Source: Amoebidium appalachense | Lineage: Eukaryota > Ichthyosporea | Length of the DNA: 64,000 nt | NCBI GenBank assembly: GCA_963693365.1 | Contig: CAVNZM010000001.1 | Location: forward strand, 16,864,001 to 16,928,000 | Reading direction: 5' to 3' | Part shown: one piece after another, positions 45,594 through 64,000 of the stretch | How positions within the stretch are numbered: position 1 is the stretch's first letter | Layout: each line of letters starts with the position of its first letter | Made by a program: the position numbers and the translations under genes | Notes under the pieces: model-generated | The model's input: only the letters and a program-made list of their open reading frames with translations | Told to the model about the DNA's origin: nothing | The model's database searches: none

Positions 45594-46716
45594 CTCAGCC
45601 TAGGGATGCATGGGGGTGGCGGTGGGTGTATGGTGGGTGTGGTGTGTGAGGTGGTTGGGGAACACGAAGGGGGAGTGGGAGGGGGGGGGGGGGGGGGGGT
45701 AGGCCACTGTGGGTGCATGCATGTGAACATGTGATGGTTGGGGGAGAGGGGGAGGGGAGGGGGGCGGAGGGAGGGGACTGCATCAAGTTTTCTATGCTCA
45801 TGTCACGCGGCAGTAGGCGTACCCACATGACGTAGTTTTCGTGGTGGATATATGCACATGCACGCGGCAATGATCTGGTACTTTGCTAGACACTAGAAGT
45901 GAGCGAGTTCAAAAAGGCCAGACTTTGCGCGCAAGGCTTTATCTGTTGACCAATGACCAGCATAATATAGCCATATATGGGCATATCGTCAGCAACCCAA
46001 CAGTAGCTCATGTCATACACACATGTGCACCTACTGCATGAAGTACTAATCGTGGCCACACCAGCTGTACACTCTACCACTCAGTCTGCTACATAGTCTT
46101 TGCTGGTCCAACTTCTTATAACTTCAATTTAGGGGAGTCGCTAAGCCTACAGTTAGAGCTGAAAATCGAAAATCACTCTGATAGTATACGTCACTGACAC
46201 ATTTTCAAAAATGCCATGGGAAGCCTGAATGTCTATCCATGTTCTCGCATATATAATATAGATTTAAAAAATAAAAAAAAATAAAAAAAAAAGAAAAAGA
46301 AAAGAAACAACCACCAACCCACCCACCCACCCCTCCCCACCTACCACACCTAAGTTCCCACCCTTTCCCACTCCATAACCAGCTAGTACTCGTTTAGTAA
46401 TTTGCCCCAGCCCTCACACACCCGAAGCCAAGAGAAAAAAGGCACCCCACCACCTACTAAATTATATCATCATTGATTATACAACTCAAGCAAATCTATA
46501 AAAATACAAAAAGCTATCTCTCTTATAGTACGATTCCATATTCCTACTTTTTTTATTGTTTTATTTTCTCGCAAGTTCAAAGCGCGAAAATTTAAGTCAA
46601 GCAAATGTCATGCAGATTCGATAGAACCATAATCTTTCAAAGGACGCTTACTTATACACCAAACAGACTGCAGTGATACGAGGTCTATGACACACACAGC
46701 ACCATGCTCAATTGGC
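44326..46716. other. Convergent intergenic region
   Basis: 3' flanks of the flavin reductase (plus) and RING (minus) genes. AT-rich near 44.33-45.05 kb, with AATAAA at 44477-44482 as a candidate polyadenylation signal for the plus-strand gene. A G/TG minisatellite occupies 45218-45730. An A-rich stretch lies at 46265-46310. No gene recognised. Confidence 0.6.
45218..45730. repeat. G-rich minisatellite, about five units of 70-110 bp
   Basis: Each unit runs GGTGTATGTGTGTGTGGTGG, TTGGGGGAGGG, a variable G run, then CTCAGCCTGGGGATG. Copies begin near 45222, 45325, 45415, 45495 and 45615. Units differ mostly in G-run length. Confidence 0.75.
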
Positions 46717-49220
46717 TTACAGAATAATCAGCCGCGCAGGTTTCGAACCCCGCTCTTCTCCCTTCCCACCATCACCAACATCCTGCCTCCCCCCGGCCAC
46801 GCTTGCACCAGAGCCACTCTCTGCCCGGTTTCCTTTCGGGCTGATGCACAATGGACATTCGGGTCGGTTACCGGCCTGAGCCCTCGAACCGGCCCGGACC
46901 TTGGGCGCATCCCTAATGTACGCACACCGCCGATCAGAATGCAAATAGTCGTCCGTAGTTGCGAAAAAAACGGCAGTACCGCTATTAGTAGACTCCGAAT
47001 TGCCGTTGTCTGCTTTAGGAACGCTGCTTGTGCTGTTAACCTTACGTCCGCTCAAGCCTTGGTCCCCATCGTGCTGTTTATTGGCAATGACGAGCATTTC
47101 TTCAGATGCCGACGTAATTCCAGATAAACCCGCAGATCTTGATTTCGAACGTGATTGGCCGCTCGTGCCACCGGACGCCAAACTCTCACGATCACCACCG
47201 GCCCCTTCCCCCCAGCCCGCATTCGGGGTCAGTTTCGCCTCTTCGATCCGATCCATTCGTTGATCGTAAACCCGATCACCCCGATCCAACCCGACGCTTT
47301 CGACGGTCGATCCCGATGGCGATCGCAAACTCTGTGTGGGTGCCGCATTGGCCGGCACGGCCAAACTAAGCAATTGGGGCTGAGCCGCGGCCGTGGGCGG
47401 GATGGGACATTTTGGGCACAGGGAGTGCTTGTGCCGGAAGGTACGTGTGGCCTTAAGAGTACCATTAAGGCTACGTAGCAGCTGGCAGTCCTTGGCCGTA
47501 TGGTAGAGGTCGAACCCGTCGATGTAGTACAATTTAAGCCCCTTTTGCAGCGCCGTGGGAGCTGGGTGAGGCGTGTTTGACGCCGAATCCGATCGTGTTT
47601 TGTTGCTGTTGGGTCGGGCGCTGGCAACAGCCATCGGCGCTGAATGTACGGTAGTGGGGGTTAGTGGGGGTGTTTGGCTGGCGGATGTAGGGACGGGGCC
47701 AGGGCCGCGGGGATTGTATTGGTTGGACATCTCGCTGTGTTGTGATTGGTTGCTTCCCCGATTAAGGCCCGATCGCGAATTCTCATGCCGCTGATATACC
47801 ACGGATTCCATGTCGCTCGTTCGTGATTGGCTGTTAGCATTTGCCAAGTCGCTGTGCCGTCTTTCGATTGGTGCATGTCCGGCACCGTGTATTTGCGGGT
47901 CCGGCAGGCCGTATGATTGCGTGTTTGGGCCAGGTCCGAATTGCGGGGTCTGTGGGCCGGAGAATTGAGGGTCCATGAGTTGGGATTGGGGCGTGGGGGG
48001 TGGTTGCTGTTGGTTCATGTGGGCCTTGGCCGGGTTGGGTGGGGCGTTGCATGCGTTGCACGGGTCACGGTTGAGGAATAGTTGCAGTTCTCCCTTGACC
48101 ACGTTGGCGCCTTTGGGCAAAACGGGACACTTGCGGGATGCATGGTAGAGGTCCGAGTCTCGAATGCAGTAGACCTTAGCTGCCTTGGGCTTGCTGCTAC
48201 TGGACCCCAAGAGGAACGACAAAAACCCCCCCGATTTCCTTTGTTGTGCCTGCTGCACGGGTTGTTGCTGTTGCGTATATTGCTGTTGGGTGTTCTGGTT
48301 TGGATCGTGGTCTAACGGGCCGCACATGATGCAGAGCTGGGCGCTGGGGGGAAGTTGGGCCACGATCATTGGTGTGGCCGATCTTGTGTCTTGAAGCATC
48401 TCACACTTGAGGGAGGTGTGCACGACATTCTCCTGAGGCACGAGGTAGACCATGCTCTCGGGACCCAGGAGCGATGAGAGGTCACGGGTGCCCTGTGTGT
48501 GTGTGTGTGTGTGTGTGTATGCGTGTGTAGATGTGTAGATGTGTGTGTGTGTGTATGTGTGTGTGTGTGAGTGAGTGTGTGTGTGTGTGTGTGTGTGTCT
48601 GTGTGTGTGTGGATGTATATGTGTGTGTGTGCGTGCATTTGCATGCATGTGTTTTTGAATAACTGATTAAGTATAAATGCCGGTGTGTGTGTGTTTGGGG
48701 GAAGGGAGGGGGAGGGGGGGGGGGGGGGGGGGGGGGGGAGTGAGTAGGTTAATGAAAGGGTGAGTATGGTTCGGGGAAATGGTGGTTGTGGTGGACATGG
48801 GCAAGGAGAAAAAAGGGTGGCGGTGGTGGTCGCAGGGGAGGCATGATGGGTGGGGTGGGTGGGTGGACCGGGGACGGTCGGGGGAGAAGGGGGGGGGGGG
48901 GGGGGGGGGGGAGGAGGAGGAGGGAAAAGGATGAGTGTGAAAGGCAAGTTGTGCCTGCCCTGTGGTGTGCAGGTGTGAGCAACATTGTCTATTGGAGAGG
49001 GGGAGAATGAGCGGTCAAGAGAGAATGGGGGGAAAGGGGAAGGGGGAGCGTGAGTGAGAGAGGGCGAGAGGTAGAACTCTTCTATCTATCACTAGAACCT
49101 GGTTGATGAGAGGATTATGGAGAACGGCCGTGCACATGCAGTGCCAAAAAACGCGTGCTTGCGTACATGTGGGAATGTAATTTGGGGGGTGGCTGGGTAG
49201 GTGGGAGGATGTGTGTGTAT

Positions 49221-49251
<31 letters not shown>

Positions 49252-49874
49252 GGGGGGGTGGAGGGGGAAAGGGAGGGGGGTGGTGGTGGTGGTGGGGGGG
49301 GGGGGGGGGGGGGGGGTGATGTATGCGTTAGAGGGTTGGAAATATGGATGAGACAACAGAGAGCAACAACAAAACGTCACAAAAGTGGCCCCATTGAATC
49401 CAAAATCAAATAATTTAAGTGCAGGCAGAAGACACTTGAACAGAGCCATCATCAGGGGGGTTCCTATGGGGGGGGGGGGGGGGGGGGGTTGGGGGGTTGG
49501 ATGCTTGTTGAAAAAAACAAACAAACAAAACGAGTGGTTATAGGCGAGGTGTGGAGTGGATTGGGGTAGTGTTGGAAAGCAACACTTCATGCCACAAGGA
49601 AAATAAAAAAGAGCACTTTGCAGGGTGTACAAGCACCTGGCACAAACACACGACAAGAGCAAAGCAACCCCGCACATACTTGTGTGCCAGACACAATGCA
49701 GCGAAGACACCATCGCGGAAACGAACACATGGGTTCACATGTGCACACAGATACAATTTGAGACCATTTTTGGGCACACACGTGAACGTGAGAGAGCAGC
49801 ATCCATTAGGCAGGGCCAGAAGCATAGGCTATGTAGTCACGTTTGTGTCCTCTTGCAGTGAGTTGGCCACCAAT

Positions 49875-49931
<57 letters not shown>

Positions 49932-51047
49932 CATGCGTGTGTCAGAAAGCAAACCAGTGCTCCTACATGTGTGCTTCCCCATGTCCGTGCATGCACTTGC
50001 ATACCCGCGCCCATATATGTGACTGCACACTCCTTTCTCTGCGGGCCAGGTATGCATGTGCCCATGTGTCCATGAACGTGTGGGTGTTGAAGTTTGTACA
50101 GGCCACCGTGAGAACCGTATGCATGTGTAAGCAGAGACAACGACACGGAAGCCACAACTCACCTGACCCATATTTGGTGTTTGTGGAGCAAATCCCTGCC
50201 CGGGCCCATTTGCCTGGCCATAAGCCCCCCCCGCCGCTGGAAAAATTACCCCCCGGAGGATATTCCGGGCCATCTTGTCCGTTGTATGCCGGTGGGTAAT
50301 CCTGATTATTTCGGCCATTATATCCCGTTTGATATTCCGGCTCATTCTGTCCGTGATATCCGCCGGGATATCCATATTCATCTCCCATGGGGCCTCTGCT
50401 GAGGCCACGTTCCTGCTCTTCCATCCGTCTCGCCATTGCCGAATTGTAGCCGTAATCTAAGCCGTATGTTCCCCCGCGAGCGTCTAGACTACTTCTCCGC
50501 CGAATAGGACCCCCCTCAACATCATCGTACCGGCTCGACATATTGGGCCCCGAAACCGATGCTTGCATCTGATCAAAAGGAGCCCTGGGGGGATATTCAC
50601 GACCATTTGGTACGTCGGGGGGATACTTGCCGGAATTTGCAGTCATCGGGGAATTCAACTCGCTATGATACCCCCCTCGGACGAATTGCTCGAGTTCGGG
50701 CTGGGAAGAAAACATTGCGGATCTTTGAGACTGCATCCGAAATGTGGTGGGAGGGGGGGCTCATCGCCACTGTACATGGAGGCATCGTCCCGCATAATTC
50801 TCATGGATCCACCTCGGTTCCGCGTCATCTGGTCAAGCGAAAAATAGGTGTCAGACATAGAAATAAAATGATAAAAAGAAATATGAATGTGGTAGATGTA
50901 TGTGTGCACACGTGTATGTGTCTTTGTGCATTGGGTATGCATATGTTTCTGCACGGTACTTGTGCCTGCAACACATGTTATGTCACGCCCGTGGATAGAC
51001 ACGGCCATACGTGTACACCTGTGAGTTGGTCTGTGCATGACGTAACC

Positions 51048-51102
<55 letters not shown>

Positions 51103-51581
51103 TTTCTCTCTATGCTTGTGACTGTGTTTAATCCACAGTTCCCGTGCCCACACCGAAAAGCATGGAACACTTTCAACGCTCACGCACCCACCCACACAAA
51201 CTCCTGCACCTATATTTTGCTTACAGCAACACATGAAAGATAGTAAGCCAAACACACAAGCAAACACGCGTGCACGTATCCAAAGAATGCAATTCCTCAA
51301 TGCAGCTCCTGCCCCCAACCCCTGCTCCTTCCCCGACACACACACACACACCCCGACAACACACACGTGCATGCACACACACACACACACATACCCCCCC
51401 CCCCCCCCCGGGGCGCCATACACGCCCCCTTCCCCTTCCACAGCTCTACCCGACACACCTCCATCAAACAACCCCCCCCCCCCACCACCCCCACCCTCTC
51501 CCCCTCCTCCCCTCCTCCCCAAACACACACACCCCTTACCCTCCCCTTTGCTCTTCTTTCCTTTGCCCCCCTAACATCTAC

Positions 51582-51619
<38 letters not shown>

Positions 51620-52488
51620 CCCCCCCCCCCCCCAACCCAACCTCTCACCTGCCGTCCCGTTGAAGCCGTTGGCGGCCCTAAATCCGGCACGTGCTGTGTG
51701 GGAACGACTGTTCCCCGCTGATACACCGCCGATGGTCCCCCAAGACCCCCCGACCCCGAACTTTGCGCCAATTGGTCCTGCTGCCGCTGCCACGCCTGCT
51801 CCTCCCGTAGCCGACTCTGTGCCTGAGCGGCGCGTTTTTGCACCAGCGGCATAAAACACACCGGGCAATTTTGCAAATCTCTCCCTCTGCCCAGGGGGTC
51901 CAATAGAGCGACATCAGCACATCGATTGCACAGCGCATGTTCGCAATATTCGTTCGGTCTAACGTCCCCATAGTTTGCCATTTGTGAATATAACCGTTCC
52001 ACACCCAGTCGTATTCTGCACCCTGCACACGGTCCCCCCACAGAACTCGGCGCTCCCCCCGCCGCCCCTGTTGATGCTACGGTTGCCGGGGGGCCTATTC
52101 TCATGTTCATCATCTGGCTGTTTATTCTTTGCATGGGCGGTGGTCCCTGTCCCATGCTCGCAACTGCTCCCATCCCTCCCATCCCTCCGGCAGCCATCTG
52201 ACCCAACGGGTTCATCTGGCCCATTTGGCCCATCTGGTTCATCTGCATGGGCATGGGGTCCATCATTGCCGCCTGCTCGTTAAAAACCTGGCTGCGCATC
52301 ACGTTGGCTCGGTTCATCATCGCGGCTTGCGGGTTGCTGGCGACCAATTGCATTTGCTGGTTCATGCCCATGCTGCCCCCCATCATGGAGGGGCTTGCCG
52401 GCATCATGCCCCGGCCAGCCATATTAGGGACGGCACCCCCCAGATTCATCTGGGCGAAAGTTGGGTAGGCAGCCGTGGACATAGTCAT
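46717..52488 (-). CDS. RING-finger protein with four H-x4-C-x22-C-x2-C modules, three exons
   Basis: Minus-strand exons 52488-51649, 50828-50163 and 48492-46717 (stop); introns phase 0; about 1093 aa. Residues 1-150 are Met/Gln/Gly-rich (MGQMGQM repeats). Residues 154-211 hold a C3HC4 RING: CAGC, then YCEHALCNRC, then NCPVC; this suggests an E3 ubiquitin ligase. Exon 2 encodes a Tyr/Gly/Pro-rich segment with YNGQ and YHGQ repeats. Exon 3 carries four modules, each a YxxxxxxxxYH-like strand, H-x4-C, 22-23 residues, C-x2-C: H527-C559, H619-C650, H833-C864, H1020-C1051; linkers are Gln/Pro/Ser-rich. The modules look zinc-binding; I recall a similar H-x4-C ... C-x2-C motif in bacterial proteins (Ada-like), but know no such eukaryotic array. 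Exon 2 keeps its frame only if the G7 at 50753-50759 gains one base and the C8 at 50225-50232 loses one (plus-strand runs); the net shift is zero. The exon 3 acceptor is a CA-repeat end. Confidence 0.75.
48494..48640. repeat. TG microsatellite (CA on the coding strand) at the RING gene exon 3 acceptor
   Basis: TG-rich tract whose complement ends in CAG at 48493-48495, the 3' splice site of exon 3 on the minus strand. Confidence 0.85.
49317..49460 (-). repeat. Poly(C)-bounded repeat family B, inverted copy B4
   Basis: Read on the minus strand: CCCCTGATGATGGCTCTGTT, AAGTGTCTTCTGCCTGCACT, TTGTTGTTGCTCTCTGTTG, then CTCTAACGCATACATCAC and a C run. Lies in intron 2 of the RING gene in that gene's sense orientation. 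Confidence 0.8.
49877..49924. repeat. TG microsatellite in RING gene intron 2
   Basis: Uninterrupted (TG)n. Confidence 0.9.
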
Positions 52489-52500
52489 GGGGTTGGGGTG

Positions 52501-52561
<61 letters not shown>

Positions 52562-53830
52562 TGTGTGTGTGCGTGTGTGCCTTTCGTGTTTTGCGTGTGT
52601 GTCTGTAAGGGTGTGTGTTTGTGTGTGTGCCTGAGGCAGAGAGGGAGGGAGGAAGGGAAGGTGAGATGAAGGGCAGGGAGGGAGGGATTGTGGAAGGGAG
52701 GTTAGGAGGGAGAGAACGAGAGAGAGTGTGTGTGTGTGCGTGTGCGTGTGTGTTCTGCACGCCCATGCAAATGTGCAATTCTGGGTGTGAGAAAATGTTC
52801 ATGAACATATACTTGTGTTGTGTGTGTGTGTTTCTGAATTGAAAAAGAGAAAACGAGTGTCACCAACCTGTCAGACAAAGAAAGGTGTGTATCTGAGTGT
52901 GAGGCCGGGTCCATGTATTAGTTCAGTGGAGATAAGATAAAAACAGACACACTCAACTCAGGTTCTGGAGAGGGTTGGGCAACCCAAAGAACTTAGCATT
53001 AAAGAAGAGAGTTGATGTGCCTTTTAAAAGGGAAAGAGTGCAAGGGTAGTGACACCAGGAGGATGCAAGGTGTGACAGGTCTATTTGTGTAAGTGGTCTA
53101 TTTGTGTGTCAGTGGACTATTGGTGTTCAAGAGAGGCTCTGAGGGTTCATGAACAGAGGGAAAGAAGACAGGTGATGGACCACTGGGGTAAAAAGGAAAG
53201 TGTGCCGGAGAAGTGAACTCAAACAGATGTCAGGGTGCATGTTAAAGATTGGTGTGCAAGAAGAATGGATCGTGAGTTGAAGTGAGATCAAGAACATGCG
53301 GAGAGCATTGTTGTGCTTGTGCAGGAGCGTATATGTGTGTGTGGCGCGGGGGTTGGTGGGGAGGAATCAGAAAAAAATGAAAACCCAACGATACAAATGT
53401 GTTTTCGGGGAAAAGTAAAAGACTCTTTCTTCTTCTTTTTCAAGGGCAGGAAGGGCATGGGGGGAAGGGGGAGAATGGAGAAATTGGTCTGTGTGGGGTG
53501 GAAGTAGATATTTTTGTGGGTGTGAGTGAATTTGTATGTGTGCGCACGTGCGTGTGTATGTGGAGGGTGTTTATGTGTGTGCAACTCCTTAACGGGCGGG
53601 GGGAAATGAGGGAAAAGGAAACACCCGAAAAACAGAAAGCAACAGGCAAAAACTAGCTTGGGCGATGCAATATGAGCACTAGTATAATTCTTATCTTGTT
53701 GGCAAGAAATGGTGGGGAAAAATGGGTGCAAAGGGTGCTTGCAACATACTGAGCTTGGGAAAAGGGCATTGCCTTTGCAACTATTTATGCAAAAAGATGT
53801 GCAAGTGATCACTGTGTGCCTAGCGTATTT

Positions 53831-54037
<207 letters not shown>

Positions 54038-55244
54038 GCGTGCGTGCGTGAGTATGCCCGTGTGTGTGGTATTGAACCTAGATGGATGCCCCGTTATGGG
54101 GCAGGAGTTCACGCTTGTGCGCGTTTGCCCCATGGAGAGGAAACTTTGAAATCCTGTTACAGAAGCAGTCTCTGAGAGGCATAAAGAGGGCAGACAAGAA
54201 AAAAAACGTTGGCGTTGACCTCGGGAAAGTTACCACATACCTTCCCCAGGAGGCAACTATTGCTGCCCTAAAGGGTTCATGGGTTTTGTCTTCGCGGGCC
54301 TCCGATTCGAACCTTAAGTGCTTACGCCTGACACATTTACCAGGGAGAGAATACGTGGGCCGTACAGGAGAAATTGATGGTTTAAAGCCTCACGTGCGTA
54401 CGTCAAAGTGAGTTCAACACACATAGACCCCTCTAGCTCGGGAGGATGTGAGTTCAAACTTGTGCAAGGGTTAGGCTTATAATGTAACTAGTTGCTCACA
54501 TGAATAAAATGCTAGGCCTTCTAGTATAATCCTAGCCGACTTTGCATGCTTGTAACTTGTCAGCTGCACGTACAAAATTTCGTTCATGAACGTCACACTC
54601 ACACGGGCTAGTTTTGGTAGTGTTCATCAGAGCGTAGGGAAAGGGACGAATAAGACAAATTTTCCGGAGTGGACGATGAGGCGCGCGGCAACCCCTCGAG
54701 AATATAACTGTTTGAAAAGATTCAGGGAAGAAGTCGGGTGAGAAGGAGTGCAGATCAGTTAGAACTCATTGGCAGACACTTCAGTTAATGTATTAACATT
54801 GGTTACTTCTTGAACATGTAAATCTTTGGCGAAAGAAAGCTTTTTGCGGTGCTTTGTATTTTCTTCACTGTGCAAAAAAGGTTAGGTAAATTGGTTACAA
54901 AATCGAGGAATCCGGACTGGATCATGTGACAAAAACGAGCACCATCATTACTTATATGCCACATTCCAAACATGCCACAGTGTCTTTCTTTGTCCAATCA
55001 CATAATGGTTGGTAGTGTTACTTTTAGTAACTCAGCAAAAATAGATGTAGGGTCGAACACGAATTTTCTTCAACCTCTTCATAAAGACAAAGTTTTGGCC
55101 AGGACAGTTGAAGAGTTGTTATGTATAAGCACTTCTCTTACATGTATAAAAGCAGAATTTTTTTATTAGTCTTTTCCTGTCTTGCTGTCTTTGACATATT
55201 TGTTTCTCAGCTACTGTTTTTCATTAAATAAAATAGTTCTTAGT

Positions 55245-55406
55245 CGTTATCTCCTCCGTACTGATGATCTGAGAGTAAGGTTTTTTTGTCTTTAAATTTT
55301 CTTCTCTAAGATAAGCCGTATGTTTAATGAGTTTTCTCGGGTATATGATTATCTTAATCGTTATCTCCTCCGTATCCGAGAGTAAGGTTTTTTTGTCTTT
55401 TCTTCT
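55245..55406. repeat. Direct repeat in AT-rich DNA
   Basis: CGTTATCTCCTCCGTA followed by GAGAGTAAGG, T7 and GTCTTT occurs at 55245-55306 and again at 55359-55406, with a 10-bp insertion in the first copy. Confidence 0.7.
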
Positions 55407-56820
55407 GTGAGATATCTGTGATATATATCTCGAATGCTTATTTTTTTTGCGCAATGGTGTTGAGGCCGGGGGGTTACTGACTCTATCAGGATCCTTCGTA
55501 CATCGTGTGGTCACACACACATATGGTATATTTTTAGGCCTAGTCAAGGGTGACTCGAACAGATGCTACGGAATTACATACAAGGTTGAAGGAGGAAAAC
55601 TATCTTTTTATCCCCCACGACCATAGCTATATCATGATAGTCCTATGCATGGCCATCTAGCAGCACTGAGGGACCCACGGTGCTACGATGCTACGTTGTA
55701 TACGTCCAACTATTGTAGGCCAAGACAGCAGTCACTGAGTGTCCACATTTTTGAATCACGCGCGCGCATTTGACTTCGGGAAATATTTGATGCCAGATAA
55801 AATAGCAGCAAATGATTGGTGTTGTTTATGCCAGGTGCATCTCCTAAACCTCCTTCCTCTAGGGTACCTATCATAAACAAATCTTTCATTGTGCCTGATT
55901 ATTACTAACTAAGCACCATTAACATTATAATGTTGTAACTAACTAAAATTATTTTTTTCCAAAAACGTTTTTGATATTTAATTTTGTTTTCATTCTATAT
56001 GTAGTGTGATAATAAATTTGTAATGCCAAATTGCCAATAGCAAGAGTTTTCGGAAGACAAACTTGTCCTTCGGATTAAAGCAACAAGGGGTTTGGGGGAT
56101 CACCTGAAACCTCTTTGAGGGGCGTGTGGTGGACATGTTTGTTTTGTTTTCCGGAAGAGCATTGATTTGAGAGCAGGTTGAAGTTTAAACAGTTTATGTC
56201 TTATAATGGCCTTTTGGTCTTTTAATTATGATTAGAACAATTAAATTAATGAAAAAAAAAGGTTTTTATGTTAACTGGGCCTGTTAGTATTAGGTAGGTT
56301 CTGGTAGAATAACTAATTGATGTTCTTGATTCGCGGAACCCGAGGGTAACTAAGAGTGGTGGGGGAACCGACAGGGAGGCTGCAAACATTCCTTTCAAAC
56401 CAGCCAACCTGAAGGAGAAAGGGCACAGCTCAGTGTTCAGTACACTGTCATTTTGCAAAGCAAAAAGCACACCAAGCTCCAGTAGCGAAGCTGAAACATC
56501 CCTTTTGCTTCTTTCTATCAAACCAGAGTTGCTCTGACTTCAATACCTATATATATGCTTTCCCTCCGTCAAAAAATTAAAATCCTGCCCACGTGTGACA
56601 CAAACGTGCACGCATGCACTCACCGATATCCCCAGCAAGCTTTCACTGGCATTTTTTCTCTGGTCTGTTGAAGCAACAACAAGAGTAGCCTGCAGGTGTA
56701 GGTGGAATTGGTTGTAGGGTAGAACATTTTTGCGCGTTCTATTTCCTGCAAAAAAACTCACTGGTTTAGCTTTCCACCCACACCCGAACAACTCTTCGTG
56801 CGGGCCAGCACACACGCACT

Positions 56821-63788
<6,968 letters not shown>

Positions 63789-64000
63789 GTGACCATAACC
63801 TCCCCTACCCCCTCCCCCCCCCCCCCCCCCCCAACACCACCACCACCACCTCCCACCCACCCACCCACCCCCTTCCCCCCCTCCCCGCCGCCTGCATCCC
63901 GCTTCTCGCAGGGAACTCCCCCCACCTCCCTCCGCCCAACCTGCCCCTCCCTTGGTGTGCGTGACCTGAATAAGCATATGCCCCCAAGGTTTTCTTCTGA
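63789..64000. other. Probable start of intron 6 of the lipase-like gene
   Basis: Begins with the candidate donor GTGACC at 63789, then C-rich and CCA-rich DNA. No further exon is visible before the window ends. Confidence 0.5.

Noticed and set aside
46717-48492. Classical C2H2 or C4 zinc fingers
   Set aside because: The His-x4-Cys ... Cys-x2-Cys order and the 22-23-residue spacing do not fit C2H2, GATA or PHD patterns.
54082-54411. 109-codon open frame in AT-rich intergenic DNA
   Set aside because: No recognised motif, its start lies in TG-repeat-flanking DNA, and nothing supports splicing or homology.

Overview
This window is nuclear DNA from an intron-rich eukaryote. Genes are split by long GT-AG introns, and the non-coding DNA is packed with poly(C)/poly(G) tracts (up to about 66 nt), CA/TG, CT/AG microsatellites and transposable elements. 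A MiT/TFE-type bHLH factor beside generic eukaryotic genes (pelota, an MGLL-like hydrolase, an OYE-family flavin reductase) fits a unicellular relative of animals, for example an ichthyosporean. That placement is an inference with low to moderate confidence. No rRNA, tRNA, CRISPR or prokaryotic operon was seen.

Layout. 1-3.8 kb: no recognisable gene. 3.8-9.4 kb (+): six-exon MiT/TFE bHLH gene with polyQ. 10.9-13.8 kb: nested DNA transposons; a 2.83-kb element with Harbinger-like inverted ends and a TTA target duplication holds a truncated Harbinger transposase fragment and a tyrosine-recombinase-like ORF (-). 14.44-14.58 kb: foldback MITE just before pelota. 14.7-24.4 kb (+): nine-exon pelota/Dom34 gene, 391 aa. 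24.4-28.1 kb: low-complexity intergenic DNA with a small duplicated gene tail. 28.1-37.8 kb (-): six-exon secreted Cys/Thr-rich protein whose second intron contains a near-complete Ty1/copia retrotransposon (30.75-36.63 kb). 37.8-41.3 kb: intergenic. 41.3-44.3 kb (+): three-exon OYE-family oxidoreductase. 44.3-46.7 kb: intergenic with a G-rich minisatellite. 46.7-52.5 kb (-): three-exon gene for a RING-finger protein carrying four copies of an H-x4-C-x22/23-C-x2-C module. 52.5-56.8 kb: intergenic. 56.8 kb to the window end (+): monoacylglycerol-lipase-like alpha/beta hydrolase, 3' end outside the window, lacking the catalytic serine.

The genes are not an operon. Pelota (ribosome rescue), MiT/TFE (in animals a lysosome/nutrient regulator), the lipase-like protein and the flavin reductase are independent housekeeping or metabolic genes. 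The most unusual items are the RING/four-module protein, the tyrosine recombinase inside Harbinger-type ends, two short interspersed repeat families bounded by poly(C), splice acceptors formed by microsatellite ends, and two offsetting homopolymer frameshifts in one exon. The frameshifts mean that homopolymer lengths in this assembly should not be trusted to the base.

Exon coordinates were worked out by eye from splice consensus, reading-frame phase and recalled family sequences. All phases were checked for consistency.
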